A DNA stretch of 55,007 bases, from positions 1 to 55,007 of the forward strand of contig JAHRAO010000027.1 of assembly GCA_020027215.1 (NCBI GenBank). The letters run 5' to 3'. This stretch comes from Gammaproteobacteria bacterium. Its GTDB lineage: Bacteria > Pseudomonadota > Gammaproteobacteria > JABABF01 > JAHRAO01. The translations under genes were made by a program, and so were the position numbers. The notes below the pieces were generated by a model. That model saw only the letters and a program-made list of their open reading frames with translations. It was not told the DNA's origin and made no database searches. Below are positions 1-9,029 of this stretch, in pieces; position 1 is the first letter of the stretch, and each line of letters begins with the position of its first letter.

Positions 1-184
1 TCCTTTATCTTGGTGTATTATATCTGAAAAGAGCCCGTCCGCTATCTACAATCACGATATGTCACCTTGTCAACCACTCTTCATTATATCTGAAAAGAGC
101 CCGTCCGCTATCTACAATAAGTGAGATTGGATAATTCAGTTAACCATAATTATATCTGAAAAGAGCCCGTCCGCTATCTACAAT
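1..184. CRISPR. CRISPR array edge, type II-C-like repeats
   Basis: Three identical 36-bp repeats lie at 17-52, 83-118 and 149-184, separated by two unrelated 30-bp spacers (53-82 and 119-148). Bases 1-16 would be the end of a further spacer, so the array continues past the left edge. A 36/30 spacing is typical of type II arrays. Read on the minus strand the repeat begins ATTGTAG and ends ATATAAT, like type II-C repeats (GTTGTAG start, promoter-like -10 end, as in Neisseria). Read on the plus strand it also ends in a -10-like TACAAT, so the direction is unresolved. No cas gene is in the window. Other short interspersed repeats are less likely because spacing is exact and the spacers differ. 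Confidence 0.8.
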
Positions 185-208
185 TATCTACAATACAACA
201 TCTACAAT
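185..208. repeat. Degenerate CRISPR repeat tails
   Basis: Directly after the last full repeat, the repeat's final ten bases (TATCTACAAT) recur at 185-194, and nine of them (ATCTACAAT) recur at 200-208. This looks like debris from truncated repeats at the end of the array. The stop codon of the neighbouring lipoprotein gene (202-204, TAG on the minus strand) falls inside this debris. Confidence 0.55.
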
Positions 209-3200
209 GTGCGTTGTAAGGTGGCGTTATTTGTGCAACGAATAATCGGAATATCATTGGTGGTGCCAAAATCCCACACCCGATTAGTGTTAGCAATTTC
301 GTTATTGTCGATGACGTTATTGGCATTCGTATCACAGTATTGGGTATGTTTTTGTATTGTTTCCGACTCAACGCCGGCATCCCAATCAGTATAAGCCAGT
401 ATATCGTCGCCTGCACCGCCTTCTAAAGCAGCCATTTGGGTTAAAGTCCGGCTGGATGCAAGCACTTCTATCCCAGCAGTAATGGAACTATTGATAGCGT
501 TGTAATAATTGCGACCAGCCATCCCGGGTACTGCGTTAGCATCAGTATTCGCGCTAGTACTAACAAGAGGCCACCAATTTATGTAACCGATTAAACCGCC
601 AAATCCAACGTTTGTATTACCTGCTCCTCTTAATTCGCTTGCACTCCAAACGTTTTGTACCACCGGTATATTGGGTTTATTAGGAAAACGAATGTATACA
701 TAACCAATCAACCCGCCATAGCAGTAATTATCCGCATTGAACGGGCTTTCTACTATTCCCCCAGACCAGCTGTTGTATACGATTGGACTGTCAAATAATC
801 CCCATAAAATACCGATGAGACCGCCATAATTCCCACTATGATGCGCTTTGTTGCGCACATTTACCCGTGACCACGTATTAAGTACTACCCCTTTGTATGT
901 GCTTCCTATAAGACCGCCAACACTACTGACGTCAGTGCTATCGCTTAGAACTATGATTTCACCCATTGACCAGCTGTTGGAGATTTGGCTCTTCCACAAA
1001 TTACCAATAAGACCTCCAATATCACTAGGGCCGGGTAGGAGGGTACCGCCGCCGCCAACAATAACTGACGCGCTGACAGATGCATGACTAATAACAGAAT
1101 AAGTTGCGTTGCCGATCAGCCCGCCTACATAGTGATCAGTGCGGTCTGTACCTCCACGAATGGTCAACATGCTGGATGTAAAAGTAATAGTGGAATGATA
1201 GAGTTGGCCCACCAAGCCTCCAACATCACGCCCGTGCCCGTGTACTTCGATAGTTGCCGAAGATCCATCACCGATAAGAGTGATTTGCGTGAGGTGGGAT
1301 CTTGTCGCCCTCCCGGCCAGTGCAGATGTGTAATCCTCTCCACGTACTGTGGGATTTACTAGAGTCAAATTGCTAATGCTCGCTGATGATACGCTAGCAA
1401 ATAAGCCAACAGGTTTATCTGCGAATGGTGAATATTGAATCCGTAAATTGCTGATTTGATTATTTTTTCCATCAAATTTAGCTGAATAGGGAAACGTGTA
1501 TCCTTTCATCCTCCCCCATCCTATGGGTTTCCAGTGAGTAAAATTACTAAGATTCACATTATTAGTCAGTTCATACCCGCACAATTTTTGCTGCTGACAA
1601 TTGGCGGGGATAGTGTTGGATTGTCCAAGCCGATTGCTTGCATAACTATTACCAGATAAATCAAGACGCATGTTATTTATCTGTTGCGCATCGGTCAGTT
1701 CTATCATGCCGTTATTGTCGTCATCCACGTCCTGCGCGTCGGGAATTCCATCGTTATCAGCATCACCTGCTGCTACAACGAGGGCGATATTGATGGTAAA
1801 AGTAAGAGTGTTATTACCGATACTAGCGGTGAGAAACGCCTGTTGCTCGAGCGGGGTATCGCTGTGCGCCGTATAAGTAAATACAACTTGATGACCAAGA
1901 CCAATAGGGGTGCTCAGTGTAGCATTGCCAATTGTCGGTGCATCGATAATTGCCCAATGAACAGGTAGACCAGTTTTTTTGCGATCTATCGCCTGAAGGG
2001 TAATATACAATGTTGAATCTTGTGCCGCCACTACTTGATGGGTAGTGTTAATAGGCACAATCTGATTGAGTATTATGTAGTCATTGATTAAATTAATTGC
2101 GCGCACGGTGACAGTGATGGTTGCTGGTGCTGACTGCACTGCGCCATCGTTGGTGACAAAGACAAAGGTGTCCGCTCCACTATAACTGGCATGTGGGGTG
2201 TAAGTGACATTGGGAGCGGTGCCACTTAAAGAGCCGTTGCGTGGTGAGGTGGTGATGACATAAGAGAGCGCATCTCCATCAACATCATCGCCTGAAAGAG
2301 TAATATTCACCGCAGTATCTTCGTGAGTGCCTATCGCTGCACTATTTGCGGCGGGTGTATCGTTGGTAGCATCCACAGTGATAGTGATGGTTGCGGGCGC
2401 TGACTGCACTGTACCATCGTTGGTGACAAAGGCAAAGGCGTCTGCGCCGTTATAATTGGCATGTGGGGTGTAAGTGACATTGGGAGCGGTGCCACTTAAA
2501 GAACCGTTGCGTGGTGGGGTGGTAATGACATAAGAGAGCGCATCTCCATCAATATCACCGCCTGAAAGAGTAATATTCACCGCAGTATCTTCGTGAGTGC
2601 CTATCGCTACACTATTTGCGGTGGGTGCATTATTCACTGCAACTACTGTGATGGCAATGTGGACATTCAATGAATAACCTTTACCATTAGTTATGGTAAA
2701 GGTAACCGTATCCATACCAAATGCATGAGGATGAGCTACGAACAAAAGAGGAATTTTGCGGTTAACAACCGGACGAACGACGTCTTCCTCCACTACTGTT
2801 ATTCCCTCTCGGATCACGACTTGAGAGGAGCCTTGCGTCATAGTATAGGAGAGCGTGCCCGTAACATTATTTGCGATTGTAATCACATAATTACTGACGT
2901 TACCAGCATTAATAGTCGTCTCGGTGTTGAGGGTCTGCGTGGGGTTATTGTCGTTGCTTCTTAATGTTGCGCAGGAAGCACCCACATCATTAGCACTGCG
3001 CGTTAGTGTGTAGCCTGCATTACACTGACTACAATTTTCCATGTCGTGTCTATCAGACATCCCGCCCATAGGCACGCCGTTAGAGCATACATAAGGGTAT
3101 ACAGTTGTTGTTGGGATAGCGGATTGGGGAGTCGATCCTTGACTTTCTGTTCCACCGCAAGCTGTTATACCAAATACCAGCAATAAAAGTATCCATATAA

Positions 3201-3243
3201 TTCGAAATTGGGACGGAAAATAAATATTCACACGAAGCCTCAC
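202..3243 (-). CDS. Large surface lipoprotein with cadherin-like and GLUG repeats
   Basis: A 1013-residue exported protein. Residues 1-28 form a signal peptide with a long hydrophobic run ending in the lipobox ITAC, so Cys29 is the likely lipidation site. A short cysteine-bearing segment follows (CSQCNAGYTL, about 70). Residues about 205-381 hold two nearly identical 90-residue cadherin-like (tandem-95 type) repeats, each with HEDTAV and GTAPNVTYTPHA. Around 492-516 an Asp/Asn-rich stretch (DADNDGIPDAQD) resembles thrombospondin type 3 calcium-binding repeats. From about 620 to 930 come several GGLIG/GGLVG segments, the GLUG motif found in surface and adhesin-like proteins. Adhesion or surface attachment is an inference; no enzyme motif is visible. 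It is transcribed alone and ends inside CRISPR repeat debris. Confidence 0.85.
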   Translation of the reverse strand: MRLRVNIYFPSQFRIIWILLLLVFGITACGGTESQGSTPQSAIPTTTVYPYVCSNGVPMGGMSDRHDMENCSQCNAGYTLTRSANDVGASCATLRSNDNNPTQTLNTETTINAGNVSNYVITIANNVTGTLSYTMTQGSSQVVIREGITVVEEDVVRPVVNRKIPLLFVAHPHAFGMDTVTFTITNGKGYSLNVHIAITVVAVNNAPTANSVAIGTHEDTAVNITLSGGDIDGDALSYVITTPPRNGSLSGTAPNVTYTPHANYNGADAFAFVTNDGTVQSAPATITITVDATNDTPAANSAAIGTHEDTAVNITLSGDDVDGDALSYVITTSPRNGSLSGTAPNVTYTPHASYSGADTFVFVTNDGAVQSAPATITVTVRAINLINDYIILNQIVPINTTHQVVAAQDSTLYITLQAIDRKKTGLPVHWAIIDAPTIGNATLSTPIGLGHQVVFTYTAHSDTPLEQQAFLTASIGNNTLTFTINIALVVAAGDADNDGIPDAQDVDDDNNGMIELTDAQQINNMRLDLSGNSYASNRLGQSNTIPANCQQQKLCGYELTNNVNLSNFTHWKPIGWGRMKGYTFPYSAKFDGKNNQISNLRIQYSPFADKPVGLFASVSSASISNLTLVNPTVRGEDYTSALAGRATRSHLTQITLIGDGSSATIEVHGHGRDVGGLVGQLYHSTITFTSSMLTIRGGTDRTDHYVGGLIGNATYSVISHASVSASVIVGGGGTLLPGPSDIGGLIGNLWKSQISNSWSMGEIIVLSDSTDVSSVGGLIGSTYKGVVLNTWSRVNVRNKAHHSGNYGGLIGILWGLFDSPIVYNSWSGGIVESPFNADNYCYGGLIGYVYIRFPNKPNIPVVQNVWSASELRGAGNTNVGFGGLIGYINWWPLVSTSANTDANAVPGMAGRNYYNAINSSITAGIEVLASSRTLTQMAALEGGAGDDILAYTDWDAGVESETIQKHTQYCDTNANNVIDNNEIANTNRVWDFGTTNDIPIIRCTNNATLQRTL
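2101..2640 (-). repeat. 270-bp tandem repeat inside the lipoprotein gene
   Basis: Two consecutive copies of a 270-bp unit (about 2101-2370 and 2371-2640) encode the two 90-residue cadherin-like domains. The copies match closely at the DNA level, with scattered single-base differences and no length change, which points to recent duplication or gene conversion. The period was measured from the matched GATGGTTGC blocks at 2116 and 2386. Confidence 0.85.
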
Positions 3244-3444
3244 AAATATTTTAATAATCTTATATACTCACTATAACAAATATAAATATAGTAATAAATT
3301 TTTTTTTGGGTAATATTACCTAAAAATTATTATTGAGGAAAAATCAGTATTTTCGGCATTAAAAGGTGTCGTGCGCGTTGTAATGATGAACCTTTCATAA
3401 CAATGAAAAAATTGATAATATGCTGCATAAAGGTAGATTAATAA

Positions 3445-3885
3445 ATGAAGATTTTTGGATTTGAAAAACCATCACTCATCATACGTATTGTGATTGGGAA
3501 AAATATAGGTTTTTTGTTTGGTATTTTAGGTTTTGTTTTTGTTTGGTATTTTGCAAAAGATACTAATTGGATGTTGTGCTGGGGGGTGCTTCTGTGGTAC
3601 ATCACTTTTGGCGCCATAATCAGCTTATTTGGCGTTTTCACTTATCATCCGTTATTAAAACTGCCTATTCCATGGTGGGTGCGCGGCGCTTTTGTTGGTG
3701 CTTGGTTGAATTTCATTTTAGTTTTATTCACATTTGATGCCATACGCGATGTAATGGTCTCTTTTATGGGCGAGAGTAACGTGCTCACTTCCCCATTCTG
3801 GCTTATTGCCGAAGGCGCATTTATCGGCGGGGTGATAGATTTTTTTGCGACTCGTTATGGTGGCGAAGGAATGGCATTGAAATGA
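3445..3885 (+). CDS. Small unknown inner-membrane protein
   Basis: A 146-residue protein that I do not recognise. It shows about four hydrophobic segments (roughly 18-38, 43-64, 80-98 and 120-137), so it is probably an integral inner-membrane protein. The N-terminus (MKIFGFEKPS) has no cleavable signal peptide. No Shine-Dalgarno is obvious before the ATG. Its last 31 bases overlap the end of the convergent membrane-protein gene at 3855-5426. No partner gene suggests a role. Confidence 0.6.
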   Translation: MKIFGFEKPSLIIRIVIGKNIGFLFGILGFVFVWYFAKDTNWMLCWGVLLWYITFGAIISLFGVFTYHPLLKLPIPWWVRGAFVGAWLNFILVLFTFDAIRDVMVSFMGESNVLTSPFWLIAEGAFIGGVIDFFATRYGGEGMALK

Positions 3886-5426
3886 TCGGATCGCGCCATA
3901 GATCGGTGCATATAAAGCAAAGCATTTTCACCACCATCGTCACATCCCATGGTTTGAATAAAATTATTTTGGATGTAGTGGCTTAGCTTTGGCTGTGCAA
4001 GGATTTTCGCCAGTGTATAGGGCTTGGAATGGAAGACAATGGCAGTGGTTTGGCTTTGTGTTAAATCATGCAACAAGCGCTTTGCCACGTTCTGTGTATC
4101 ATTTACATGAATAACGTAGTGATGAATACTCTTGTTTGTCGGAATTTTTCCCACGATAAATAATGGGATATATCCATTATCGCCAATAAAAGCCACTTTG
4201 TTATGGGGTTGGATTCGTTGTGCCGTTGTATTCCAAAATGCCATACAGGATTGCCAATTAATGGTTAGTGGTGTATAAACCATAGAATGTACTTTTGGCG
4301 ACCCCATTTTATTGGAGGTATAGATAAATACTAACAACACCATGGTGCTTGCGACCAGTACACCACGTGTTATCCATTTATAAATGCGCGTATGGCGCGC
4401 TAAATATAAAGCGAACATTAACAAAACCGCAGTGATAAAGTATTGTCGCATACTGTGTTGCCCCCCACCATAATTGACACAAACGGTCAAATATACCAAG
4501 CTGATGGTGGCCATTTTTTGTGTAGGATTGAAGCTATGCCAGTTACGGTATAAAAGATAATAAGTTAAATAAATACCAGGGATAGTTGTGATATAAAAGA
4601 AAAAAACCCCTCCTTTAACTTGCCCGTCCATCATAAGTCGGATATTGTCCAAAACATATGTCGGATACATACCGTAGGGAAATATTACATCAACCACTAA
4701 TTGCATATATCGCCACCCGCCTAGCTGAATGGTATATTGCAAGGGTATTGTAAAAGTCCTCTCTAAATAAAATTCTTTGCCATACACTGCATAAGCAAAG
4801 AGGAGACTCGTTCCCAGCAACAGAAAATAAGTGGCTACAAAATAGTAATTACGGCGGTTCCAGAAAGCATTGGTTTTTTCGACAATGAATACGGCGAGCC
4901 CTAAAGCGATCATACCGAGCATGGCCATGGGTATTTTTGCATGAAAAGCACAGACAAAAATTAAAGCGCTCCACAGCCACCAATGGCGAAGATTTATCAG
5001 ACGGATATAAATGGCGAAGAGGCACAAGGCAAAGGCAAGATGATTAGAAAAAAGTCCAAAGCTACTAAAGATGAAAGCACCACTCAAAAGTCCAGCCCCA
5101 AACGCGTAACGCGTATCGTGCACGAAAATACTCATGATGTGGTAAGCCAAGATTCCGAACAGAACCGCTCCCAGTGCAGTGGCCACAATAAAACCATAAG
5201 ACGGGCTAAAAAGATAAAAGAAAATAGCCAGTATTTCGCCAGTCAATACGCCAAATGGAAATTGTATTTGTGAGCGATCGGTGAGTGGGTCAATGATAAA
5301 TAAGGCATTGCGAAAGTCCACTATTTCATCGCTATGTAACCCAGAAATAGTGGATACGCCAGCAAACACTGCAGAAACTACAGCAATAATCAATAAAGGG
5401 GTATGTTTGGATAAAGGGGGACTCAT
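3855..5426 (-). CDS. Polytopic membrane protein, possibly a GT-C glycosyltransferase
   Basis: A 523-residue protein with roughly ten to twelve hydrophobic segments and a short soluble C-terminal part. After the first membrane segment comes an acidic loop, GLHSDEIVDFRN. An Asp/Glu pair in the first extracytoplasmic loop is typical of GT-C enzymes that use lipid-linked sugars (PMT/ArnT-like, GT39 and relatives). The topology and length fit that fold, but the match rests on one loop and overall shape, so the enzymatic call is tentative. It stands alone, overlapping the 3' end of the convergent small membrane gene by 31 bases. It could instead be an uncharacterised transporter. Confidence 0.6.
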   Translation of the reverse strand: MSPPLSKHTPLLIIAVVSAVFAGVSTISGLHSDEIVDFRNALFIIDPLTDRSQIQFPFGVLTGEILAIFFYLFSPSYGFIVATALGAVLFGILAYHIMSIFVHDTRYAFGAGLLSGAFIFSSFGLFSNHLAFALCLFAIYIRLINLRHWWLWSALIFVCAFHAKIPMAMLGMIALGLAVFIVEKTNAFWNRRNYYFVATYFLLLGTSLLFAYAVYGKEFYLERTFTIPLQYTIQLGGWRYMQLVVDVIFPYGMYPTYVLDNIRLMMDGQVKGGVFFFYITTIPGIYLTYYLLYRNWHSFNPTQKMATISLVYLTVCVNYGGGQHSMRQYFITAVLLMFALYLARHTRIYKWITRGVLVASTMVLLVFIYTSNKMGSPKVHSMVYTPLTINWQSCMAFWNTTAQRIQPHNKVAFIGDNGYIPLFIVGKIPTNKSIHHYVIHVNDTQNVAKRLLHDLTQSQTTAIVFHSKPYTLAKILAQPKLSHYIQNNFIQTMGCDDGGENALLYMHRSMARSDHFNAIPSPP

Positions 5427-5558
5427 TATTTCAGATCAATACTGGCAACAAATATTTACAGTAGGATATACGATATCATAAAAAAGACCTCGGCGCCAGT
5501 AAGGTTGTTTATTATATAATATATCGCATGGCTTGTGATTGTTTGTAGGGGGGAGCAA

Positions 5559-7121
5559 ATGTCATTACATTTTTTAGATATTGTCGTTTTGTCTATTTAT
5601 GTGATCAGTTTAATTACCGTTGCTTATTTAGTATCGCGTGAACGTCCTGGTCATACTAAAAATACCGAAGATTACTTTTTAGCCAGTAAATCTTTGCCGT
5701 GGTGGGCAGTCGGAGCATCATTGATTGCTTCTAACATTTCTGCCGAACAAATTATTGGTATGGCTGGGTCTGGCTATGTCGTTGGACTTGCCATTGCTTC
5801 ATACGAATGGATGGCTGCATTAGCGCTCTTAATTGTCGGAAAATACTTTCTGCCTATTTTTCTCCGTCACAAAATTTATACGATGCCGCAATTCTTAGAA
5901 CAACGCTACGACTATCGCGTCAAAATGGTTATGGCTATCTTCTGGCTCGGCGTGTATATTTTTGTCAATTTGACTTCCATTCTATGGCTCGGCGCCCTCG
6001 CTATCAGAACGATCACTGGAATAGATTTGGTATACGGCATGCTTTTGCTTGGCGGTTTTTCTCTTGCTTATTCGCTCTATGGTGGGTTAAAGGCGGTGGC
6101 AATGACCGACATTATTCAAGTTGCCGTATTATTCGTTGGCGGGATCATTTTGAGTGTCGTTGTGTTATTTAATCTTGCCGATAATGGAGGCATTCTTGCT
6201 GGAATTTCTACGCTAATGGAACGCGCCCCAGAAAAATTTGACCTCATTCTTTCGCCAAATCATCCAGAGTACATTAACCTACCAGGCATTTCTGTCATTA
6301 TCGGTGGAATATGGATTATGAATTTATCTTACTGGGGTTGTAATCAATATATCATTCAGCGAACTTTAGCGGCGGGAAGCCTGCGTGAAGGGCAAAAAGG
6401 AATTATTTTTGCTGCTTATCTCAAAATAATAATGCCGATTATCGTTGTTCTTCCTGGTATAGCTGCCGCCATAATCTCTCCTGGTTTAGAGCGCTCTGAC
6501 GAAGCTTATCCTACTATGATGCAGCATATGCCGATAGGCATTAAAGGTTTAGTTTTCGCTGCTTTGGTTGCGGCAATTGTGTCGTCTCTCAGTTCGATGA
6601 TGAACAGTATTTCTACTATCTTCACTATGGATTTATATGTGCGTTACCGTCCTAATCAAAAAGAAACACATTATGTAACAGTTGGACGACTGGTGAGCTT
6701 GACGTGCTTAGTTATAGCGATGCTTTGCGCGCGTCCGCTATTGGGTCACTTCGATCAAGCATTCCAATACATTCAGGAATTCACTGGCTTTTTTACCCCC
6801 GGCATTGTCTCGTTATTCCTTTTGGGGTTATTTTGGAAAAAAACAAATGCAAACGGTGCGCTATCAGCAGCAATAGCATCGGCTTTTCTATCGCCTGTCT
6901 TTAAGATTTTATTCCCCGCACTGCCTTTTATTGAACGCGTTGGATGGGTTTTTGTTTTGTGTATGGCCATAGGTATGTTGGTATCGCATTGGACTCATAG
7001 GGAAGAAGGATCTAAAGCTGTTGAGCTAGACGATATTCAATTTACCACCGATAAAACATATAATATTGGAGCGGTCGGTGTGGTGCTTATTTTGTACGCG
7101 ATTTATCTCGCTTGGCAATAA
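5559..7121 (+). CDS. Sodium/solute symporter (SSF family)
   Basis: A 520-residue secondary transporter of the sodium:solute symporter family, close in pattern to the SGLT-type sugar transporters. About 13-14 hydrophobic segments run through it. Family features visible are DYFLASKSLPWWAVG and SNISAEQIIGMAGSGY near the N-terminus, and SSLSSMMNSISTIFTMDLY in the middle, the conserved region around the Na+ site. The substrate cannot be read from sequence. I chose the ATG at 5559 rather than the upstream in-frame GTG at 5535, because a strong GGGGGGAG Shine-Dalgarno ends three bases before it. A TATAAT at 5515-5520 could be its -10 box, but no good -35 precedes it. Confidence 0.88.
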   Translation: MSLHFLDIVVLSIYVISLITVAYLVSRERPGHTKNTEDYFLASKSLPWWAVGASLIASNISAEQIIGMAGSGYVVGLAIASYEWMAALALLIVGKYFLPIFLRHKIYTMPQFLEQRYDYRVKMVMAIFWLGVYIFVNLTSILWLGALAIRTITGIDLVYGMLLLGGFSLAYSLYGGLKAVAMTDIIQVAVLFVGGIILSVVVLFNLADNGGILAGISTLMERAPEKFDLILSPNHPEYINLPGISVIIGGIWIMNLSYWGCNQYIIQRTLAAGSLREGQKGIIFAAYLKIIMPIIVVLPGIAAAIISPGLERSDEAYPTMMQHMPIGIKGLVFAALVAAIVSSLSSMMNSISTIFTMDLYVRYRPNQKETHYVTVGRLVSLTCLVIAMLCARPLLGHFDQAFQYIQEFTGFFTPGIVSLFLLGLFWKKTNANGALSAAIASAFLSPVFKILFPALPFIERVGWVFVLCMAIGMLVSHWTHREEGSKAVELDDIQFTTDKTYNIGAVGVVLILYAIYLAWQ

Positions 7122-7245
7122 TAAATAAGCAATATAATATCGGTGCATATCCCCTCGCAAGCATTGTCTCTTGGAAGATAATAGTTGTGTTACAATGGTG
7201 GGCTTGTATAATTATTAATATTTCCTTTCGATTGAGGAATAGTTT

Positions 7246-8652
7246 ATGTCGCAAAAAACTTTGCAACTAATAAAAGAACACGATGTGAAATGGATTGATT
7301 TACGTTTTACCGATACAGCAGGTAAGGAACAGCATATGACTATTCCAGCACAAGTAGTAGATGAATCATTTTTTGATTCGGGTAAAATGTTTGACGGTTC
7401 ATCTATTCGTGGGTGGAAAGGCATCAATGAATCAGACATGGTATTAATGCCCGATGATTCTTCAAGTGTGCTCAATCCTTTTACCGATGAAACGACTGCC
7501 ATCATTTTCTGTTCAGTACACGAACCCTCTACAGGGCAACCCTATTTGCGCGACCCGCGTTCATGTGCGCAGCGCGCTGAAAATTACCTTAAATCTACTG
7601 GGATTGGTGATACAGCTTACTTTGGACCCGAACCGGAATTCTTTATTTTTGATGGCGTGAAGTGGGATACGCAGATGCATAACTCCTTCTATTCCATACA
7701 ATCTGAAGAAGGTGCGTGGTCATCGTCTTTAGATATGGAAGATGGCAATCTCGGTCATCGCCCGCGTGTGAAAGGCGGTTACTTTCCAGTGCCTCCGGTC
7801 GACTCGGCTCAAGACTTACGCGGTGCGATGTGTGATGCAATGACCGAAATGGGGCTACAAGTAGAGGTACATCACCACGAAGTCGGGACAGCATGCCAAA
7901 ACGAAATAGGCACTCGTTTTCAAACCCTTGTCCGCAAAGCAGATGAATTGCAAATATTGAAATTTTGCGTGCATAATGTTGCCGATATGTATGGCAAAAC
8001 TGCAACTTTTATGCCCAAGCCGTTAGTTGGCGATAATGGCAACGGCATGCATTGTCATCAATCGGTTTCCAAAGACGGTAACAATATCTTCTCCGGCGAT
8101 CTCTATGCCGGTTTGTCGCAAGAAGCCTTGTATTATATAGGTGGTATCATCCGTCATGCGCAAGCAATCAACGCTTTTTCCAACGCAACGACCAATTCAT
8201 ACTGTCGCTTGGTTCCCGGATATGAAGCACCGGTGCTTTTAGCGTATTCAGCACGCAACCGCTCAGCATCTATCCGCGTTCCATTTGAACGGAGCGCAAA
8301 AGGGCGAAGAATTGAAGTGCGATTCCCCGATGCATCGGGGAATTCCTATTTTACTTTTGCCGCCATGTTGATGGCAGGGTTAGACGGGATTCAAAACCAA
8401 ATTGATCCCGGTGAACCTATAGATAAAGATCTGTATGATTTGCCGCCAGAAGAACGCGACAATATTCCCCATGTTGCAGAAGGTTTGGATATGGCGCTCA
8501 AGGAACTGGATACCGATCGGGCATTTCTTTTACAAGGCGGAGTTTTTTCCGATGATTTAATTGATGCCTACATTGAGTTGAAACAACAGGAAGTTGAACG
8601 CTTGAAATTATCGGTTAATCCAGTTGAATTTGATATGTATTACAGCGTCTAA
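7246..8652 (+). CDS. glnA: Glutamine synthetase type I
   Basis: Makes glutamine from glutamate, ammonia and ATP in the cytoplasm, as a dodecamer. The 468-residue length is standard for the type I-beta enzyme. Signatures seen in order: [36 protein letters not shown] (metal ligands), [21 protein letters not shown], and near residue 397 the DLYDLPPEE segment that carries the tyrosine adenylylated by GlnE in proteobacteria. Activity is therefore probably controlled by adenylylation. A GAGGAA ribosome-binding site precedes the ATG. I see no sigma-54 (TGGCAC-N5-TTGC) element in the 124 bases upstream. Its TAA stop overlaps the rpsL start by one base, an unusual link to the str operon. Confidence 0.98.
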   Translation: MSQKTLQLIKEHDVKWIDLRFTDTAGKEQHMTIPAQVVDESFFDSGKMFDGSSIRGWKGINESDMVLMPDDSSSVLNPFTDETTAIIFCSVHEPSTGQPYLRDPRSCAQRAENYLKSTGIGDTAYFGPEPEFFIFDGVKWDTQMHNSFYSIQSEEGAWSSSLDMEDGNLGHRPRVKGGYFPVPPVDSAQDLRGAMCDAMTEMGLQVEVHHHEVGTACQNEIGTRFQTLVRKADELQILKFCVHNVADMYGKTATFMPKPLVGDNGNGMHCHQSVSKDGNNIFSGDLYAGLSQEALYYIGGIIRHAQAINAFSNATTNSYCRLVPGYEAPVLLAYSARNRSASIRVPFERSAKGRRIEVRFPDASGNSYFTFAAMLMAGLDGIQNQIDPGEPIDKDLYDLPPEERDNIPHVAEGLDMALKELDTDRAFLLQGGVFSDDLIDAYIELKQQEVERLKLSVNPVEFDMYYSV

Positions 8653-9023
8653 TGCCACGAGTTAACCAATTAATTCGCAAACCGCGTAAAGTTCGCCCTC
8701 GTAAGACCACTGTTCCGGCATTGCAAGGGAGCCCGCAGCGGCGTGGAGTATGCACGCGCGTTTACACGACTACTCCAAAAAAACCGAACTCGGCAATGCG
8801 CAAAGTTTGTCGGGTGCGTTTAACGAATGGCTATGAAGTTACTTCTTACATAGGGGGTGAAGGTCATAACTTGCAGGAACATAGTATAGTGCTCATCCGC
8901 GGTGGGCGAGTGAAAGACTTACCGGGAGTGCGATACCATACAGTGCGCGGTATACTGGATACAGCTGGGGTGGAAAATCGCTTTCAACGCCGTTCTAAAT
9001 ACGGCGCCAAAAAACCAAAATAA
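8652..9023 (+). CDS. rpsL: Ribosomal protein S12
   Basis: 30S decoding-centre protein, 123 residues, the usual length. It carries the conserved loops [13 protein letters not shown] and [11 protein letters not shown]. The lysines known as K42 and K87 (streptomycin-related) are wild type, and the Asp of the second loop, the site methylthiolated by RimO in other bacteria, is present. The start ATG shares its A with the glnA stop (TAATG), and no Shine-Dalgarno lies just before it beyond the glnA coding sequence. Translation is thus probably coupled to glnA. rpsG follows after 6 bases. Confidence 0.98.
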   Translation: MPRVNQLIRKPRKVRPRKTTVPALQGSPQRRGVCTRVYTTTPKKPNSAMRKVCRVRLTNGYEVTSYIGGEGHNLQEHSIVLIRGGRVKDLPGVRYHTVRGILDTAGVENRFQRRSKYGAKKPK

Positions 9024-9029
9024 CGTAAT

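Noticed and set aside
3244-3444. Regulatory RNA in the divergent gap between the lipoprotein and small membrane protein genes
   Set aside because: The gap is AT-rich and can hold two promoters, but no stable hairpin, operator-like dyad or good -35/-10 pair could be supported.
7122-7245. Sigma-54 promoter for glnA
   Set aside because: No TGGCAC-N5-TTGC pattern is present in the 124-base gap.
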